Both the position numbers and the translations under genes were made by a program. DNA of 64,000 nucleotides, from NCBI GenBank assembly GCA_028023455.1, contig JAQFVV010012398.1:8578682-8642681 (forward strand), given 5' to 3'. Below are positions 42,640 through 55,907 of this stretch, piece by piece. Each line of letters opens with the position of its first letter. Position 1 is the stretch's first letter. The stretch comes from Epiperipatus broadwayi. Its lineage: Eukaryota; Onychophora; Udeonychophora; Euonychophora; Peripatidae. The notes beneath the pieces are model-generated. The model was not told the DNA's origin. It saw only the letters and a list, made by a program, of their open reading frames with translations, and searched no databases.

Positions 42640-45600
42640 GATTTGATATAAAATGCATTTTTATTCATTAAAAAATATAACTAAAGAATAAATAATAAAA
42701 AAATAAATAGTAAAGATACATGGGTTTATTCCAAGATAACACACTTAATATGTAAATGTGATATTATTTTACTTACACAGATATATGTTATTAATTATTT
42801 TATTAATTACAATCTTTCATTAACCAGTTAATAAACTATTTGTAACAATAAATAAACAAGAATTTCCAAAGACTTTATCATGTGGTTGAAATGTTAGTAT
42901 TCATTCATTTTATATTTAAAATCCAAAGCGCATGTGTAACAGTTTAATGCTATTTAAATATTATTGTTTATAAAAAACATCACGCTATATAAAATAATTG
43001 ACTTATTTATATTTTTGTCTTATGAACGTTTCATTTTTTAAATCTAAAAATGCAGTCCCAACTAGCTTTAAAATTTGTTTATTTTCAACTAGCTTTAATT
43101 ATGTAAACATTTTTTCCCTAAAAAAACACTGTGACACATTTGCTCTTCAGTTTATACAATAAAACATTTTTTTATTTCCACACTAAGATTACTATACTTC
43201 CTAGTTGTTTTAATGTACATAGGAGAAGCACTGCTATTTTTTTTAAAAATTATATATATTCTTTATCATTTGTGGTGTTTTCTGTTTTCAAGTAAACAAT
43301 TTTAGTTTATAATTTATGCCATTCATTTAAAGCAGTGATCATATTTAACAATCTACACATAATGCTGTTTCTCACACTCTTTAGTATGTTTTTATATATT
43401 AATTATTATATCCAAATAAGTTAAAATGTATAATAATTTGTATTAAACAAAATACATATTATATTCATATAAGTTCAATTTATTTATAAAAAGCACTTAA
43501 TGCTACCAACTATGAAAACTGATTTAATTTTTATCAACTTATAATAAAAAACAAATTGAGAAACACTAATTTAAAGTAAGTTATTTATGCTAAACAAGTA
43601 ATGGTATTATTGCCAGTCTATTAAGATGCAATACAATGGTAAAAAATCATAGCATAAATAGTTTATAAACAATAAAATGCATACGAGTACCATTTGATTA
43701 TTTATTTATTTTTTGATAAAACATATTAAACTATGTCTGTCAATTATAAAATATACTTAGGAACATGGGACTTCTACAAGTCCATTTATGATTTTAACAT
43801 ACTGACAAGACTATGAGCAAATTTGCACCACTACCTATAATAACTTAACTTAATTAAGATATATTTAGAGAATAACAATTTACAAAAATGACTATTAAAG
43901 TCTTATATTAATATCAATTAATAATGAGTTATGTGTTGCATTTAAATTAATGAAAACTTCTAATTTTGTAAATATGAAATCAAGAAAAATAAAATTTCAA
44001 ATAAAAAATAAAATTTCAAATGTTTCAAATAAAATTTTATATCATTTTTATTCTAGTATTCAATTCAGGTTAAGGTGTAATCAAATTTTTTAGCTATTTT
44101 TATTATTATTTATAAAAGAAATAACTCACAACTATATTACATTAATTTAAGGCTGTACTAATATCCTTTTATATTCAGAGAAAATATCCATTTTACAAAT
44201 GGATGCTGACGAACATTGGTTCTGATATCAATACACAATAATATTAAATATTAAACGTAATATTTAATCATTCTTATACTATCATTTAATTGAAGTTGTT
44301 AAATATTTTGTAATAAATTCAAAGTTTATTTATAGCCTTTTAAATATATTCAACTGTTAATAATAACACCCAAGTTTAATATAAAATGCAAAATTTTAAG
44401 TGACCTGATCCTCCTCTCTTTAAAAGAAGAATATCATTCAAAATGTTGTATTTTATACCTGTCTGTTATTATTAATACTTAAACATATTTAGAAAAGTAT
44501 AAACAAAAGTTTGAATTTTTCTAAAAATATTTACCACTTTCAGCTAGATGATGCAAAGAATCCAAAATGCAAAAACAAAAAGAATGATATCATCACCATA
44601 AACATTCAGTTAATTATATACCATGAATATGATATAGTAAAAGTATATTGAAAGTTATGCTAGTCAGTAATAATGCTAAATATTATTTTAAAAACTACCT
44701 TTTCTGTGTGTATTTTCAGTTTAGAGAGTTGATTCAGAAAAGAAATTATTAACAAGGTAATAATATATAAAAATCGATAATACGAAATGTTGGTATTATT
44801 GCATACTACTGAAAGTTATTACCATAAATAATGCAAAAGTAATGGAAGTCATTATTGTAAAGTGCTGTATAATTAATGTAACCATAGTTTTTAAAAAATA
44901 GAAAAAAGAAAAAGAGAGGTTTGGGATTGTAACCACAAATCCGATTCTGACCGAAATATTGAGTTTTTATTAGGTTATATTTGCATTATCTTAAAAAAAA
45001 AAAAGATTTAGTTAGTAAAATTAAATAATCAAAATAACATACTACAAAAAAATATTTTAACATCAAAGTTTCATTTTCCTCCATACTGACTTACCAAATT
45101 TTCCACTGATTTGCACTCGCGTTTCAAGCAAAAACGAGTTACATTTTAAAAAATTTGGTCTTATATAAGCCGAAAACAATATCAGTAATAATAAATGACT
45201 TAGACAAATTATGGTTCTAAATGTAATAAATTAATTAAAAAAAATAACCAGATGTTTTTTAAAAAATAAATAAACAAAATAAAAAATAAAGGGTGGACCA
45301 AATTTAAGATAAAAGACACTTTTTTGGCCTCTAGCAATAATTGCATTAAGTTAACGATCTATATCTTACTTTTAATTTATTTATTAATATAAGGTATATA
45401 GAACAAATAGTATTTTATATATATACTATTTTTTATCATTTTTCTTAACAAAAAGTAATAAAGATTTTTGTTTTAATACTTTTTCACTTTCCAACTTTTT
45501 GTTATTATTATTATTAAATTGTATTTATATTTACTGCTAAATTTTATCCATCATTTTCTATCGTCCAATGTATATATATATATTCACACGCACAATTGAA

Positions 45601-45950
45601 ACAAAAGTGCTTCTTATATTTATCCAGTTTTGTAAGAAAGTAGCCAAAATATGATCGAAATATATAATATTTTGGGCCTAGTTTTTTCTGAATGTGTACG
45701 TTTAAATACGTACATATTATATATATATGTCCGATTTATTTCTTTGTAGCATATACACTTTTCTGTCTACTTTTATTTATTGAAAAGTTGTTTTTTTTTT
45801 TCAAGAAATGTTATTGTGAGCTCAAAGAATTACATTATTGCAATAACAGAGTTATGTTGTTAACAGACACTATAATAAAGGTTACATAACCCAATACCAA
45901 TGATCTGGGCATAAGAAAATATCAACTGTTCAATCACAAATTGTCCATTG
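42640..45950. other. AT-rich stretch without gene
   Basis: No ORF longer than expected by chance in such DNA and no repeat motif recognised, apart from the dispersed TTTGAATTTTTCTAAA word near 44510. Confidence 0.5.
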
Positions 45951-46049
45951 CTACAAGGCTCCATGTAGCATTGTAGATATATGTTGGAGCTACATTAAAA
46001 AAAATTAATAAATAACTCCAAAGATAAAACCTCATTTATAAATAAAAAT

Positions 46050-46396
46050 TGTGTCATTTATAAATGGATATGTAGGTGTGGCAGTGGATATATAGGTGAA
46101 TCTAGATGTGCATTGGAAAAAAGAACTAAAGAACACTTGCTATTATTAAAACGAGTTCAGAAATCGAACAAAATTGCATAGTAGATAATAATATTTCAGC
46201 ATCTGTTTTTTACGACCATAATAAATCATGTATTTATGGTTTTGACTTCAATTTTAATAATGTAAAAATATTGCAAACTAAAAAAAATAACAATAAAAGA
46301 AAAATAAAGGAAGCTATGCTAATATACAAATATAAACATGACTTAATTAACAGGCAAGCAGCAAATGTTAAGATCATGGAATTGTGGGAAAGTTAG
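46050..46396 (+). pseudogene. GIY-YIG endonuclease fragment (PLE family 2, second copy)
   Basis: Reads CRCGSGYIGESRCALEKR then TKEHLLLLKRVQKSN, hits stops near 46182, and resumes in a new frame with NNISASVFYDHNKSC, GFDFNFNNVKIL, KRKIKEAMLIYKY and RQAANVKIMELWES before TAG. Domain order and residues match 39925-40262; this copy keeps the CxCGSGYIG metal/YIG block better. RT is absent. Confidence 0.78.
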
Positions 46397-46565
46397 CCTT
46401 TCAAAGCTTTAGTTGACAAAGATTACTGGGATAATCGAAATGCTCCTAAGTGGATACAATTTTTTAATTATTTACTTACTGTATTTACAAATATTCAGTT
46501 ATATAATTACGTATATTGCTTTATTACATATATATATGTTGATACGAAGATTTTCACAGGTTGCA

Positions 46566-47111
46566 TATATAAAAGACATATTTTGCGGGTTCATCCATGT
46601 TAAAAATTTAAATATTGATATACTGACATTTCAACTTGATCACACACATCATCCATTGGGTGATAAAAGGTAGAAAGATGGTTGTAGAGGTGCTACAATC
46701 ACTGATTTGAAAAAAACGTTAAAGTTCCACCAATAGCAAAAATGTTAAATTAAGAATGTTTTTTAAAAAAATATTTCCAAATAGGAGGAAGTTTGCATGT
46801 ATCATCTTACTTATTGGTGCAATCTGGCCTTTTAAGTATCTCAATGGCTTCTCTAATTTTGCACTGGTAGAGATTATCACATCTGGATATGATCCTGGTA
46901 CTAGAAAAATCAATTTTATGACCTGAAACTATTTAACATTGATTGGTGGACCTTTAATGTTATTTTCAAATTGGTGATTGTAGCACCTCTACAACCATCT
47001 TTCTATATTTTATCACCCAGTGGATGACTTGTGTGATCAAGTCAAAATGTCAGTATATCAATATTTAAATTTTTTAACATGGATGAACCCACAAAATATG
47101 CATTTTATATA
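46566..47111. mobile_element. 546-bp foldback element with ~170-bp arms
   Basis: 46566-46735 pairs with 46943-47111 at roughly nine in ten positions (for example GGTTCATCCATGTTAAAAA, AGATGGTTGTAGAGGTGCTA). The ~207-bp centre has one unrecognised minus-strand frame (46719-46913). It lies 170 bp downstream of the PLE family 2 fragment. It may be an independent foldback transposon or the inverted terminal part of that PLE. Confidence 0.8.
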
Positions 47112-47114
47112 TAT

Positions 47115-48720
47115 AATAGGGAAACTGAAGTGAATTTAAGCATAAAAGAATTCAGCATTCACTTTTTTTTAATAAAGTAGTTAAAGTTAAATGCATCTAT
47201 ATTTTATAATCATGAGACGAAATATGATATAATTTTGATCCAAGTAATGCTGCCATAACTTGCAAAGAAAAAATACTAGAAAGTGAAACATTAAAAAACT
47301 TGGTTTGTTGTGCAATATGAACACCCAATGAAACAGAGCTAATATAGTTCGTATAAGCAAAAAACGGGGTTTTAATAATGTAGTTTTTTAAATATATATA
47401 ATCATGATTATGGTGTTAATGCGATGAAAGTATATGTAATTTAAGTTAATTATATTATTTATTCTCTATTACAATGTCTTTTTATCTTAGGAAACGAATG
47501 AAAATATAAGAGAGATCTAAAATATAACTCAAATTTAATATTTAACTTAAAAATAAACCATAAAATAGTTATATAATACAAAATAATATTAAGAAAATAA
47601 AATTTAAATTTGTATTTAAATTATAAATGTGTCTGTAGAAGTATGTACTTATATGTGTATATAATATAATAATATTTAATAAAGATTAATATTTAAGTGT
47701 TATTTATTCATTGTTTCAATTTATTTCATTTTATGTTTTTCTATTCTGAGCAATATATATATATGGGTGTGTGTGTGTGTACAAAATTAACATTATATAT
47801 GTATTATATTTCAAAGGATTTTATTTATCAAATGTTACATAAGTTTTTTTTTCTTTTTTCCACATACATAGGGTATCAATAGACTTGTAGGAATTTTACT
47901 TTTAATGTTATGTGGAATTACATATAAGTATATATTTTACATATGAAAAACAATGTAATAACTAGTGGTTTATCTTATTATTAGAGATCTCATGCTAGAG
48001 TCTCAGACATTGCCACATTAAGGACCAAATATCAGAGTGAATATTATGTATCCAGGTGAATTATGGTGGTATGTTAGAGAAAAAAGATGAAACATTAGTG
48101 TTATTATGTGATGTCATGAAAGAATTGTTTTTTGGACAATTCAAAGAATTGAGATAAACAAATATAAAAATGCCAATAATTTATAAAAGCTATTTACATG
48201 AATATTTCCACACAAATAATATTTGCCTTTTTCTAGAGGTGTTAAGAGTACAACATTAGTTTGTTGTTTAATAACAGTAAATTAGGTAAAAGAAATATCA
48301 TGACTCATTTTTGAAAACTATAATTTTCAGTATCTGTAGATTACTTTGTGGTAGTGAGTTCAAGTATGCCTGACTGCTTTGATAAATAATGAACCTGTCA
48401 GAAAGTAATTCCTGACTAGTAAATTACTCCACTGCAAATGAATTGACTACTTTCAAATGGCCTTTAATATTTATACACATTCTTTTACTATAATGGAAAC
48501 TATAGGATTCATGACTGAATTACATGATTGACTTGTTTATATCATCAGTTTTTTTGTTTATTTCTTATTATTTAATTGGTCAGTAGTATTATCTTTTGAA
48601 TTCAAGAATACAAGAATTTATTATTAAGAGTAAGCTTTGAATGAGTTCACTGTATTTCATCTCTCTTTATAAAGTTATCCTAGAATTCCTTGAGGTATGG
48701 TAGTTAATGTTTGATTAACT
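47115..48720. other. AT-rich stretch, possible LTR debris
   Basis: No gene. Words at 48035-48085 (ATCAGAGTGAATAT; TATGTTAGAGAAAA) recur inverted at about 51960-52090, and GTTAGAGAAA again at about 52825, suggesting fragments of one LTR. Otherwise featureless. Confidence 0.35.
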
Positions 48721-48729
48721 TGTTTTATC

Positions 48730-49570
48730 ATTTTCTGGTATAATGTTATTATAGTCTGTTGCCTATACATCATATGCTGCTTACTCTGTGATGGGAATGT
48801 TATTATCCATACGGGATTTGGACAGCTATTGTTTTTATGTCCATTTCATATAACTGCCCAATATTTTACAATATTAAATCATCTGTGTATCTCCTTCATT
48901 TTTGCATTTTTCTCATTTTCCTATATTAATAATGTCTTAAGACTAAGAGAATCATTCTTAGCTTTATGTAGCAGCAACTGATATTTTGTTTATTATCATA
49001 ATAAGCATAATATTCCAGGCCAAGATCATTCTATCTAAGCAGTTGTTTCTACTGACTATCAAAATTTTTGAAGTATTTTTTATCTCTTGAACCAATCTGT
49101 CAGCTTGACCATTGTTCTCAGTAAAAAATGAAACCTTTTCCAATTATATTGTTGACTCAAATTTTCTTAAATAAGTCTGAAGATTATATTAATCTCAGAT
49201 ACTATAATTTTCTAAGTGCAACAACCTTTAACTAAATTCTTGTCCAGAGATTATTACTACTAGAGCAGTGATTAGTTTATCTTTGTTTGTTATATTCTGT
49301 GATATCTTACAATGAAAATATTGGTAAACATTAATAGAGTCAATGTCAGTGTCTAAAGTAGGCCACCAGACATAGAATCTAGGAAGTATTTTTGTTGCTA
49401 TGTGACCTTTATGTCTGATGTGCATACTTTTTAACACTTGGAAATGGCTTCCAGAAGAAATTAATATTTTTTTTCTCCAGACAGTACTCTATTTTCAACT
49501 GAGCTGCAACCAACATCTCCAATGGAATGGATACAGCTTTTTGATCTTTTGTTTGGCCATCCCAAATGAA
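48730..49570 (-). pseudogene. Ty3/gypsy-type integrase fragment
   Basis: The frame 49228-49437 reads MHIRHKGHIATKILPRFYVW then WPTLDTDIDSINVYQYFHC, the H2C2 zinc-binding start of a retroviral-type integrase (second Cys of the pair not evident). Upstream, in another frame, QKAVSIPLEML and LEKKILISSG fit the segment between RNase H and integrase. Further 3', ENNGQADRLVQEIKNT corresponds to the core-domain block ending in the catalytic Glu (usual form NGQAERFVQTFK). Many stops; no RT or gag was found nearby. Confidence 0.72.
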
Positions 49571-49579
49571 TTTATTTAA

Positions 49580-50430
49580 TTAACTGTTAAATTCCTGATC
49601 ACCAATGATCAATAATGTAATACATTTATAATTTTATTTGTGCATTTTCTTCTAAAACTATCATATTATTGGACTAATTAATATCCATTTTCTCTGACTT
49701 ATCAAAGATAAACTGAATTTACATGAAAATTTTATTTTCTTGAAGGTGTTAAATTCACTGCATGGAAATACATTCTGGGAGAATTTCTTGTCTGATGCTA
49801 CAGTATCCAATAATTGACTATAGTCAGACTCAAATATTGATACCAGGAATTTTGACTGCTTTAATTAATGATTAGTAAACTTGATTGGAGAGTCCATATT
49901 ATCATTTGTTTATAAAATATTATGCTGATGCCTGTTGGTGATTTGTGACAACTGAGTCAACAACTTTTTTGTATCATTGTATATCAGCATAATTGAAGAT
50001 ACCAAGCTTTAAAATTTTTAAATGTCCTGCCATGTTTGAGTTCATATTTATAGGTTTTTTTTTATCTAATAGTCTGTACAGAAATTGAACAGACTTTTTT
50101 TTTTTGGTGATAGTCACATTTATATTAATTAATAAGACATAAATTGCTTGAATCTTTCTTTTGAATTGTCTTTTTTTTTTTTTGATAAAGTTCTTTTGCA
50201 TCAATTTTATTTTTAAAAATTCAAGCTTTTGGCTTCAAATGTAAATGAATTTTTCTGCCTGTAGATTTGAATTTATTCAATTGTTTCTTAGTGACTGCTC
50301 ATAACTTTCTGACATGTTGGCTACCAACAAAAAAAACTAACAAGGTAGCAACAAGTTGTTTTCCTGAAGCTTTGTGATGATGGAATTCTAGTTGTATTTT
50401 TATATTGGACTATTTCCATCATTTAATATG
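49580..50430. other. AT-rich stretch, possibly decayed gypsy pol
   Basis: Just upstream (minus strand) of the integrase fragment. A few frames look weakly coding-like but I cannot align them to RT or RNase H motifs. Confidence 0.3.
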
Positions 50431-50574
50431 TGTATTAAATGTCTTTAGAAAAATTTAACTTTATTTAAATATTCCAAATACATTCAACTGTTAGTAATAG
50501 CACATCAAACAGGTTAGTATATGCACAATCTTTAAGAGATATTATTCTCTGCTCTTTGCTGGGCCGACCAGTGA

Positions 50575-50662
50575 CAATAATAGCATGGGATTTGAACCTG
50601 GATCCTTAGATTCTTGAGTATTGAATTTTAAGGTAAAGCTCTAGCCAACTGAGCCATCCTGC
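50575..50662 (-). repeat. tRNA-Leu(UAA)-like SINE head or tRNA pseudogene
   Basis: Minus strand: GGCAGGATGGCTCAGTTGG (A box TGGCTCAGTTGG at 50656-50645), TTACCTTAAAATTC (TAA anticodon loop), a long variable arm, then GGTTCAAATCC (B box, 50598-50588). Both internal promoter boxes match consensus. The long A-to-B spacing suits a Leu-type tRNA. Acceptor pairing is poor, so it is more likely a SINE or pseudogene than a working tRNA gene. Confidence 0.6.
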
Positions 50663-50756
50663 CAAAGGCAACAGGCTGTAGAGATTTCATATACTTATTT
50701 ATGAGATTCCTCCTGATTTCTCCATTTTTCCTAAGAGCAAAGGTGATTAGTGGTTT

Positions 50757-51092
50757 TCATACATTAGGTATAGTCACACTGGGCTGACTTGTGGTGTTTT
50801 TTGCCATTGTCATGTGAGAAGCTTCTTTAAATTTTCTTATTTGTTTCTTTTCTTCTCTATTCAATATTTTTGTATTTTTCCAATTGGCACATACATGGTC
50901 TGCTATCTTAGACACATCTGTTTTCTCCCCTCTAATCATCAGTTTATGTTCTTGCAAGTGCTGTTTAATAGGATGACTAGTTTCACCAATATATTTTCTT
51001 CCACATTCACATGGTATTTCATAGATGCAGTTTTTTCTTTTTAGCATTTCAACTTTAGGCTTTGTAGATGTTAGTCCAATATAAAAATACAA
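50757..51092 (-). pseudogene. GIY-YIG endonuclease fragment (third PLE family)
   Basis: One open frame of 111 residues reading KRKNCIYEIPCECGRKYIGE then TSHPIKQHLQEHKLMIRG and SKIADHVCANWKNTKIL. It has the GIY block (CIYEIPC), CxCG metal ligands, YIGET, and the downstream EHK and DH blocks of PLE endonucleases. It is clearly different from families 1 and 2. There is no RT upstream in the window. The frame is open although its 5' neighbour is gone. Confidence 0.82.
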
Positions 51093-51099
51093 CTAACAA

Positions 51100-52500
51100 C
51101 CAGTTGATTTTTATTTATTATATTATTATTAAGACACTCAATTTATCAACTAACACAATTAATTTTAAGTAATTTTACAATTTTCCCAATGTTCTTGAAA
51201 CTTGTTCTTAAGTTGGTAGCTGTAAGTAAGCATGGCAAAAGTCATTTTTTAGCTCTTCCTCCTCAGAAATTATAGAGATGAACTACTTTTACAAATGATG
51301 GCACATAAAAATTAACTGACAGGGTTTTTTTGATCATGAATGGATAATTCTGGTTGAATTTTTATTCCACTCTTCATTCTGATGCGATTATATGACTTTC
51401 CATCTTGACAGCTTTTCAGTTCTGCTGAATAGACATTTATTTTCTTCAGATAGCAGTGTAATCATATACAATATTAACAATAAAGTATGCATTCTTAAGC
51501 ATTCAATTCCTAAAATTCCATTCTCTATTTGTAGATACTAAAATGTACCTTGATTACATAAATTTTAATATCTACAAACAAAGAATCAGTCATGTAATCA
51601 TGCATAATAATGATTACTAAGTATGTGTTATGTTTATTCATAATGCATATATTTATTAATTTGTAAATACTTTTATAACAAACTTATTTTTGAAGATATA
51701 TCAACCTAGACAAATTATTTTAAACTTTTATTCATTACTTCATAAAGACTATTATAAATAATAAATATGATACTTTTTGTGTTAATGATATATCTAAAAA
51801 ATATTCTTACTGCTGCCATTCAATATGTTTTAGTAATTTATATATTGATAATAATCATTATTAATATATATACTTAAGTACTTGTTTATATTGTAATGGA
51901 ATGGGTCCTGACTTTACATGACAATAAACTTGATAGGTCATCTGAGTGGGTGAGACAACATGTCTAGAATTTTCAAATATATAGACTCATATTCACTCTG
52001 ATCTCATTCCCAGGAGATGATGTATTAATATATAAACATATGTTATAGATTTACCTGTGTACTCATCACTTTTCTCTAACTTTACATTATGTTAATCCTG
52101 GAATTCGAATGTTGGGACAATATGCATAATATTATACTTCAGAGTATATTAATATCACTATTTATAATGTGCGAGTGTGTGACAAATTGAGAACTGAATA
52201 TAGAAAAAAATACAAATGACAGACTTTAATTTAAAATCATATTTTTAACAAATTTATTTACAAGTAACATAATTTAGGCAATGAGATTATAACAAAGATA
52301 AATAATTTGTTTAGGTCTCAGTAAATATTTTTTGATTATTACGGTTAATATCATAAATCCACTCCATGTTTCCCTTCAAAGAATATTTATCCAATATCAA
52401 TACTAACATAAAAAAATTATAATTTTCTGAAATTTATGTTTACACTTGCTTGTCAATTTAATTTTGATCAAAATCATAATTCCTCATCTCTAATCAGTTT
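51100..52500. other. AT-rich stretch without gene
   Basis: No family motif other than the LTR-like words near 51960-52090. Confidence 0.45.
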
Positions 52501-52860
52501 ATTGATAAGTTCATATCAATAACATAGTGGTGGTATGGAATCCCCCCTTCTATTATAGTTTATCTCAACAAAAATAGAAAAGACAATCCACACTAGAGAT
52601 TATTAATCATATGTAATAAAAACAAATAAATAAATGATGAAATGATTAGTAATAAACAAAAACAAATAACATTGTCACTGTACAAGTGTAGATATTTAAC
52701 TTATAATAGGGTAAAATCTTACCTCTCCCCAGGTGATGATTTAATTTATATGCAGACAAGATCCCACCTGGACTTATATTTTATTTCAATTTACAATAAA
52801 GCTAATAATGTTTTTTTCTTTCTCTAACATATTACTAGTTTACATCACCTCCCCTTTTAA
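52500..52860 (-). repeat. Possible LTR fragment with purine tracts
   Basis: Minus strand AAAAGGGGAGGTGATGTAAA (52858-52839) looks like a polypurine tract followed by a TG start, and AGAAGGGGGGATTCC at about 52550 resembles the purine words at 23686 and 24473. No coding sequence identified beside it; decayed minus-strand sequence continues to about 53650. Confidence 0.3.
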
Positions 52861-53985
52861 TCTACAGTAAAGAAAATGAATAAATGAAAATTATACAAAA
52901 AATAACTAAAAAAAATATGTCAACCTAAAAATCAATTAAGAGTCCATAAGGAAAATGTCCTAACAGATTATAAATATTTCTTTTGATCCAGTTCATATAT
53001 CAGTTGGTGGAGTTTGAATGTTCTAGAACAGATCTGATGGTGATCAGCAATTCTCTGTTTATATGGCCTGGTTTGAGATGTTGAGTTGCAACTTTACATC
53101 TAAATAGTAAAGTTGATGGTGTTTACAGTATAGATGAACAGATGCTATATTGAATTAAATTTAATTTTGGCAGTTTTAGCTCTATTGGTGATATCCCCCC
53201 CCCCTGATATAACTTCACATTTAGCAACACATGGTTATATATGTTCTATAAATGTAGTTAATGAAAGTTCTTGAGTGAATTGAAAAGCAAGATATTTGTT
53301 GGTAGTAATCTCAAATTAGAATTGATCTACTCTCCAACTTAAATTTGGAAATGCTTTTGAAATCTTGAATGGTTTAAAGATATTTTTGAGATTTTTAATT
53401 TAGAATCTCTTATTTGTCTGGGTTTAAATCCACATGTTTTTAATTTAGCTTCACTCAGTATCCTATGAGCTATATTTGTTTAATGCTTTTATTTTAATGG
53501 CATAGACTTTTTTGTTCAAACCACAAATTTGATTTTTCCACTTAAAGATTGTTGTTTGTTTATATTTTTGCTAATCACCAAAATCAGGTTGTTAAATTTG
53601 GATGTGAATTTGATGTTTTCAAACAGCAGGTTCATGGTCATGCATTTGATTAATTATTTATGTCATTTGTTATAGTTCATATATATATATAATAGATTAC
53701 TAACAATAAAAAAAATTGTTTTTTTATTTTTTTCCCTTTAAGTATTTGTTAAAATTTCTTGCTTGTGTCTAAATCTGATCATCCTTTTCCTGTATTGTTG
53801 TAATGTGTGTGAATTTCACAAAAACTAATGACAGTTTTTTAACAAAGCTAATACTAATGTCTAAATTTTATAGTTTTATTTAGATAATGTGTTTATCATA
53901 TGTTTATTAAATGTTTAATTATAAAAAGAAATCAAATGCTTTTGATACTAAGTTTCATTTGATTTGCATTCTCATTATACATATA

Positions 53986-54081
53986 CAGAGACTAAACTCT
54001 CCATAAAGTAACATCACTAATACAATTCAGAGTCATCAATGGTTGCACTGATACACTACTATATGATGAGTTTAGCCTCTG
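53986..54081. repeat. Deletion derivative of the hammerhead-bearing inverted-repeat element
   Basis: Ends CAGAGACTAAACTC and, inverted, CAGAGGCTAAACTC (13 of 14 match). The interior (AACTCTCCATAAAGTAACATC, AGAGTCATCAATGG) aligns with 41571-41620 and 55481-55535, and the right flank (AACAGGTTATG..AAGCATAAGAAATGGT) matches their flank. The ribozyme region is deleted. Confidence 0.55.
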
Positions 54082-54129
54082 TGTAAACAGGTTATGTAAG
54101 CATAAGAAATGGTAATCATGTAATGTTTA

Positions 54130-55430
54130 GTAGTTATTATACATATAGTTTGCTTTCTATTAAATCTAGAAAATATTGTTATTGTGGGTCTTTGGTTTCA
54201 GTTAGATAAAGGTGATTTTAATGTTTTTGTAGAGATTAAAGATGACATCTTACAATATGTTATTGTTTCAAAAATGCTTACAGATCAATTTAGATTTTAA
54301 TGTGATCAATAGGGTACTTAATTTCATTAAAATCCATGATAATAGGTAATTCCATAAAAATAATGTTAATTCATTAGTACTCTTAAGATGACAGAACTGG
54401 TGTAAGAGAAATAGATTTATACTTAAAAGTTCTGTGTAGACAGAGGTCATGTGACATGTTGGTATTTTTATCTAGCTTCTTTATTATAAATATATAATTT
54501 TTAAAAGCAAACCATTGTAAAATATTTAAAATATTATATATTTTTCCATTTTTTCCATTTCTTTTAGTTCAACACCTTCAATCAGTTCAGTTAATACAGA
54601 GCATAGTCTGTATGTGTTTTTATATTATCAGTCATCTCACTATTATTGAGAAATAATATTATTCTATGTTTGCAAGTACAGCAATTCTAATCCATTTTTC
54701 TCTCTCTTTTTTTATTTTGTTACTTTTTATTTTTTGTAAATATTTTTTTGGCTTATTTCTTTTGTAATTTGAATTGCTATACTTGTCTAAAATGGTTGCT
54801 AATTATATAAATATAATAAATTTAAATTAATAATGATATTATATAAATAAATTTACTAAAATTCGTTTACATAACTGTGCCTTCATTGCAAGCTAATCAA
54901 ATGTTCATTTTTAATTAACACTTTTAACTTATAACTTTTAGGTTGAAGTTGCTGAAAGCATGCTTCTATAAAAAGATTCTACTAATATAATACTTTTGTT
55001 AAATTTATTACATATACTACAACAATATATATATATATATATGTGTGTAAAACGTTATTGATTTAGAGATAGAATATATACCATATTCATGACCTCATGT
55101 TTTAATCCAGATTAGCAATAACTAAATTTTTCTTCAATCAATCAAGATTATCCTACACTCTCTCCAGATATTCTTTATTATTGTTTCATATTTAACAATG
55201 TGTATAAATTTCTATATTTCTAGAAATCACTCATTGACTTTTACAATTTTTAATAAATACACAAATGATTAAGAATCATTCTTTACCAGATCCAGATACT
55301 TAATTGTTAAAAAAACAGATATATCATTTTTATTTACATCATGATTCTATTTTCCCATTAAAAATTTTAAGTTCCTTCACAATCCAATGAAAAATTATAA
55401 ATGACTTTTAAGATATATATTTAAACCGCT
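54130..55430. other. AT-rich stretch without gene
   Basis: No reading frame or repeat family recognised; a short TA repeat at about 55025-55042. Confidence 0.5.
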
Positions 55431-55581
55431 AAATATCACATGATCACCATTTCTTATGCTTGCTCATAACTGTTATTAAAACAAGCAAAACTCCCCATAT
55501 AGTAGTATCATTCAGTGCAAGCCAGAGTAATCAATCAATGCCAGAAGGCTTATGTATAAAATCCCTATCTAATGCCTACTC

Positions 55582-55630
55582 ATCCAATATCCCCAGACTA
55601 GTTTCTAACTTGTGGCTTTCATCAATGAGG
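55582..55630 (-). ncRNA. Hammerhead ribozyme copy, C3 to U and 5' stem I lost
   Basis: Core TTGATGA (55625-55619) in place of CTGATGA, stem II AGC/GTT around CACAA, GAAAC (55605-55601), TAGTC with the predicted cleavage between 55596 and 55595, then TGGGGATATTGGAT. The partner ATCCAA of stem I is missing because the sequence switches to the monomer end at 55631. Expected inactive. Confidence 0.7.
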
Positions 55631-55907
55631 GGAGTTTTGCCTGTTTTAATAACAGTTATGAGCAAGCGTAAGAAATGGTGTTCACCAATCCTGCCAATAG
55701 GATGGTGGTAGCTATGGTTTTTAAAGAACCAAAGACATCAAAATGTATGGGTATTGAACTGCATTCAGACTTATATGATTATATAAGCTAATGAGCTTGG
55801 ATTGAAAATATTATTGTGTTTTCAATTTTATTCTTATAATTTTGTAGTTAAAGGTGGCTAACTGGAGGGTTGCATTAGATCCTAAGATCTAGGTGTAATG
55901 TTCTCAG

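Noticed and set aside
46719-46913. 64-codon frame in the centre of the 546-bp foldback
   Set aside because: No recognised domain and partly within the arm; likely chance.
55460-55711. 83-codon plus-strand frame
   Set aside because: Runs through the hammerhead element arm and monomer end, which are structured non-coding repeats.
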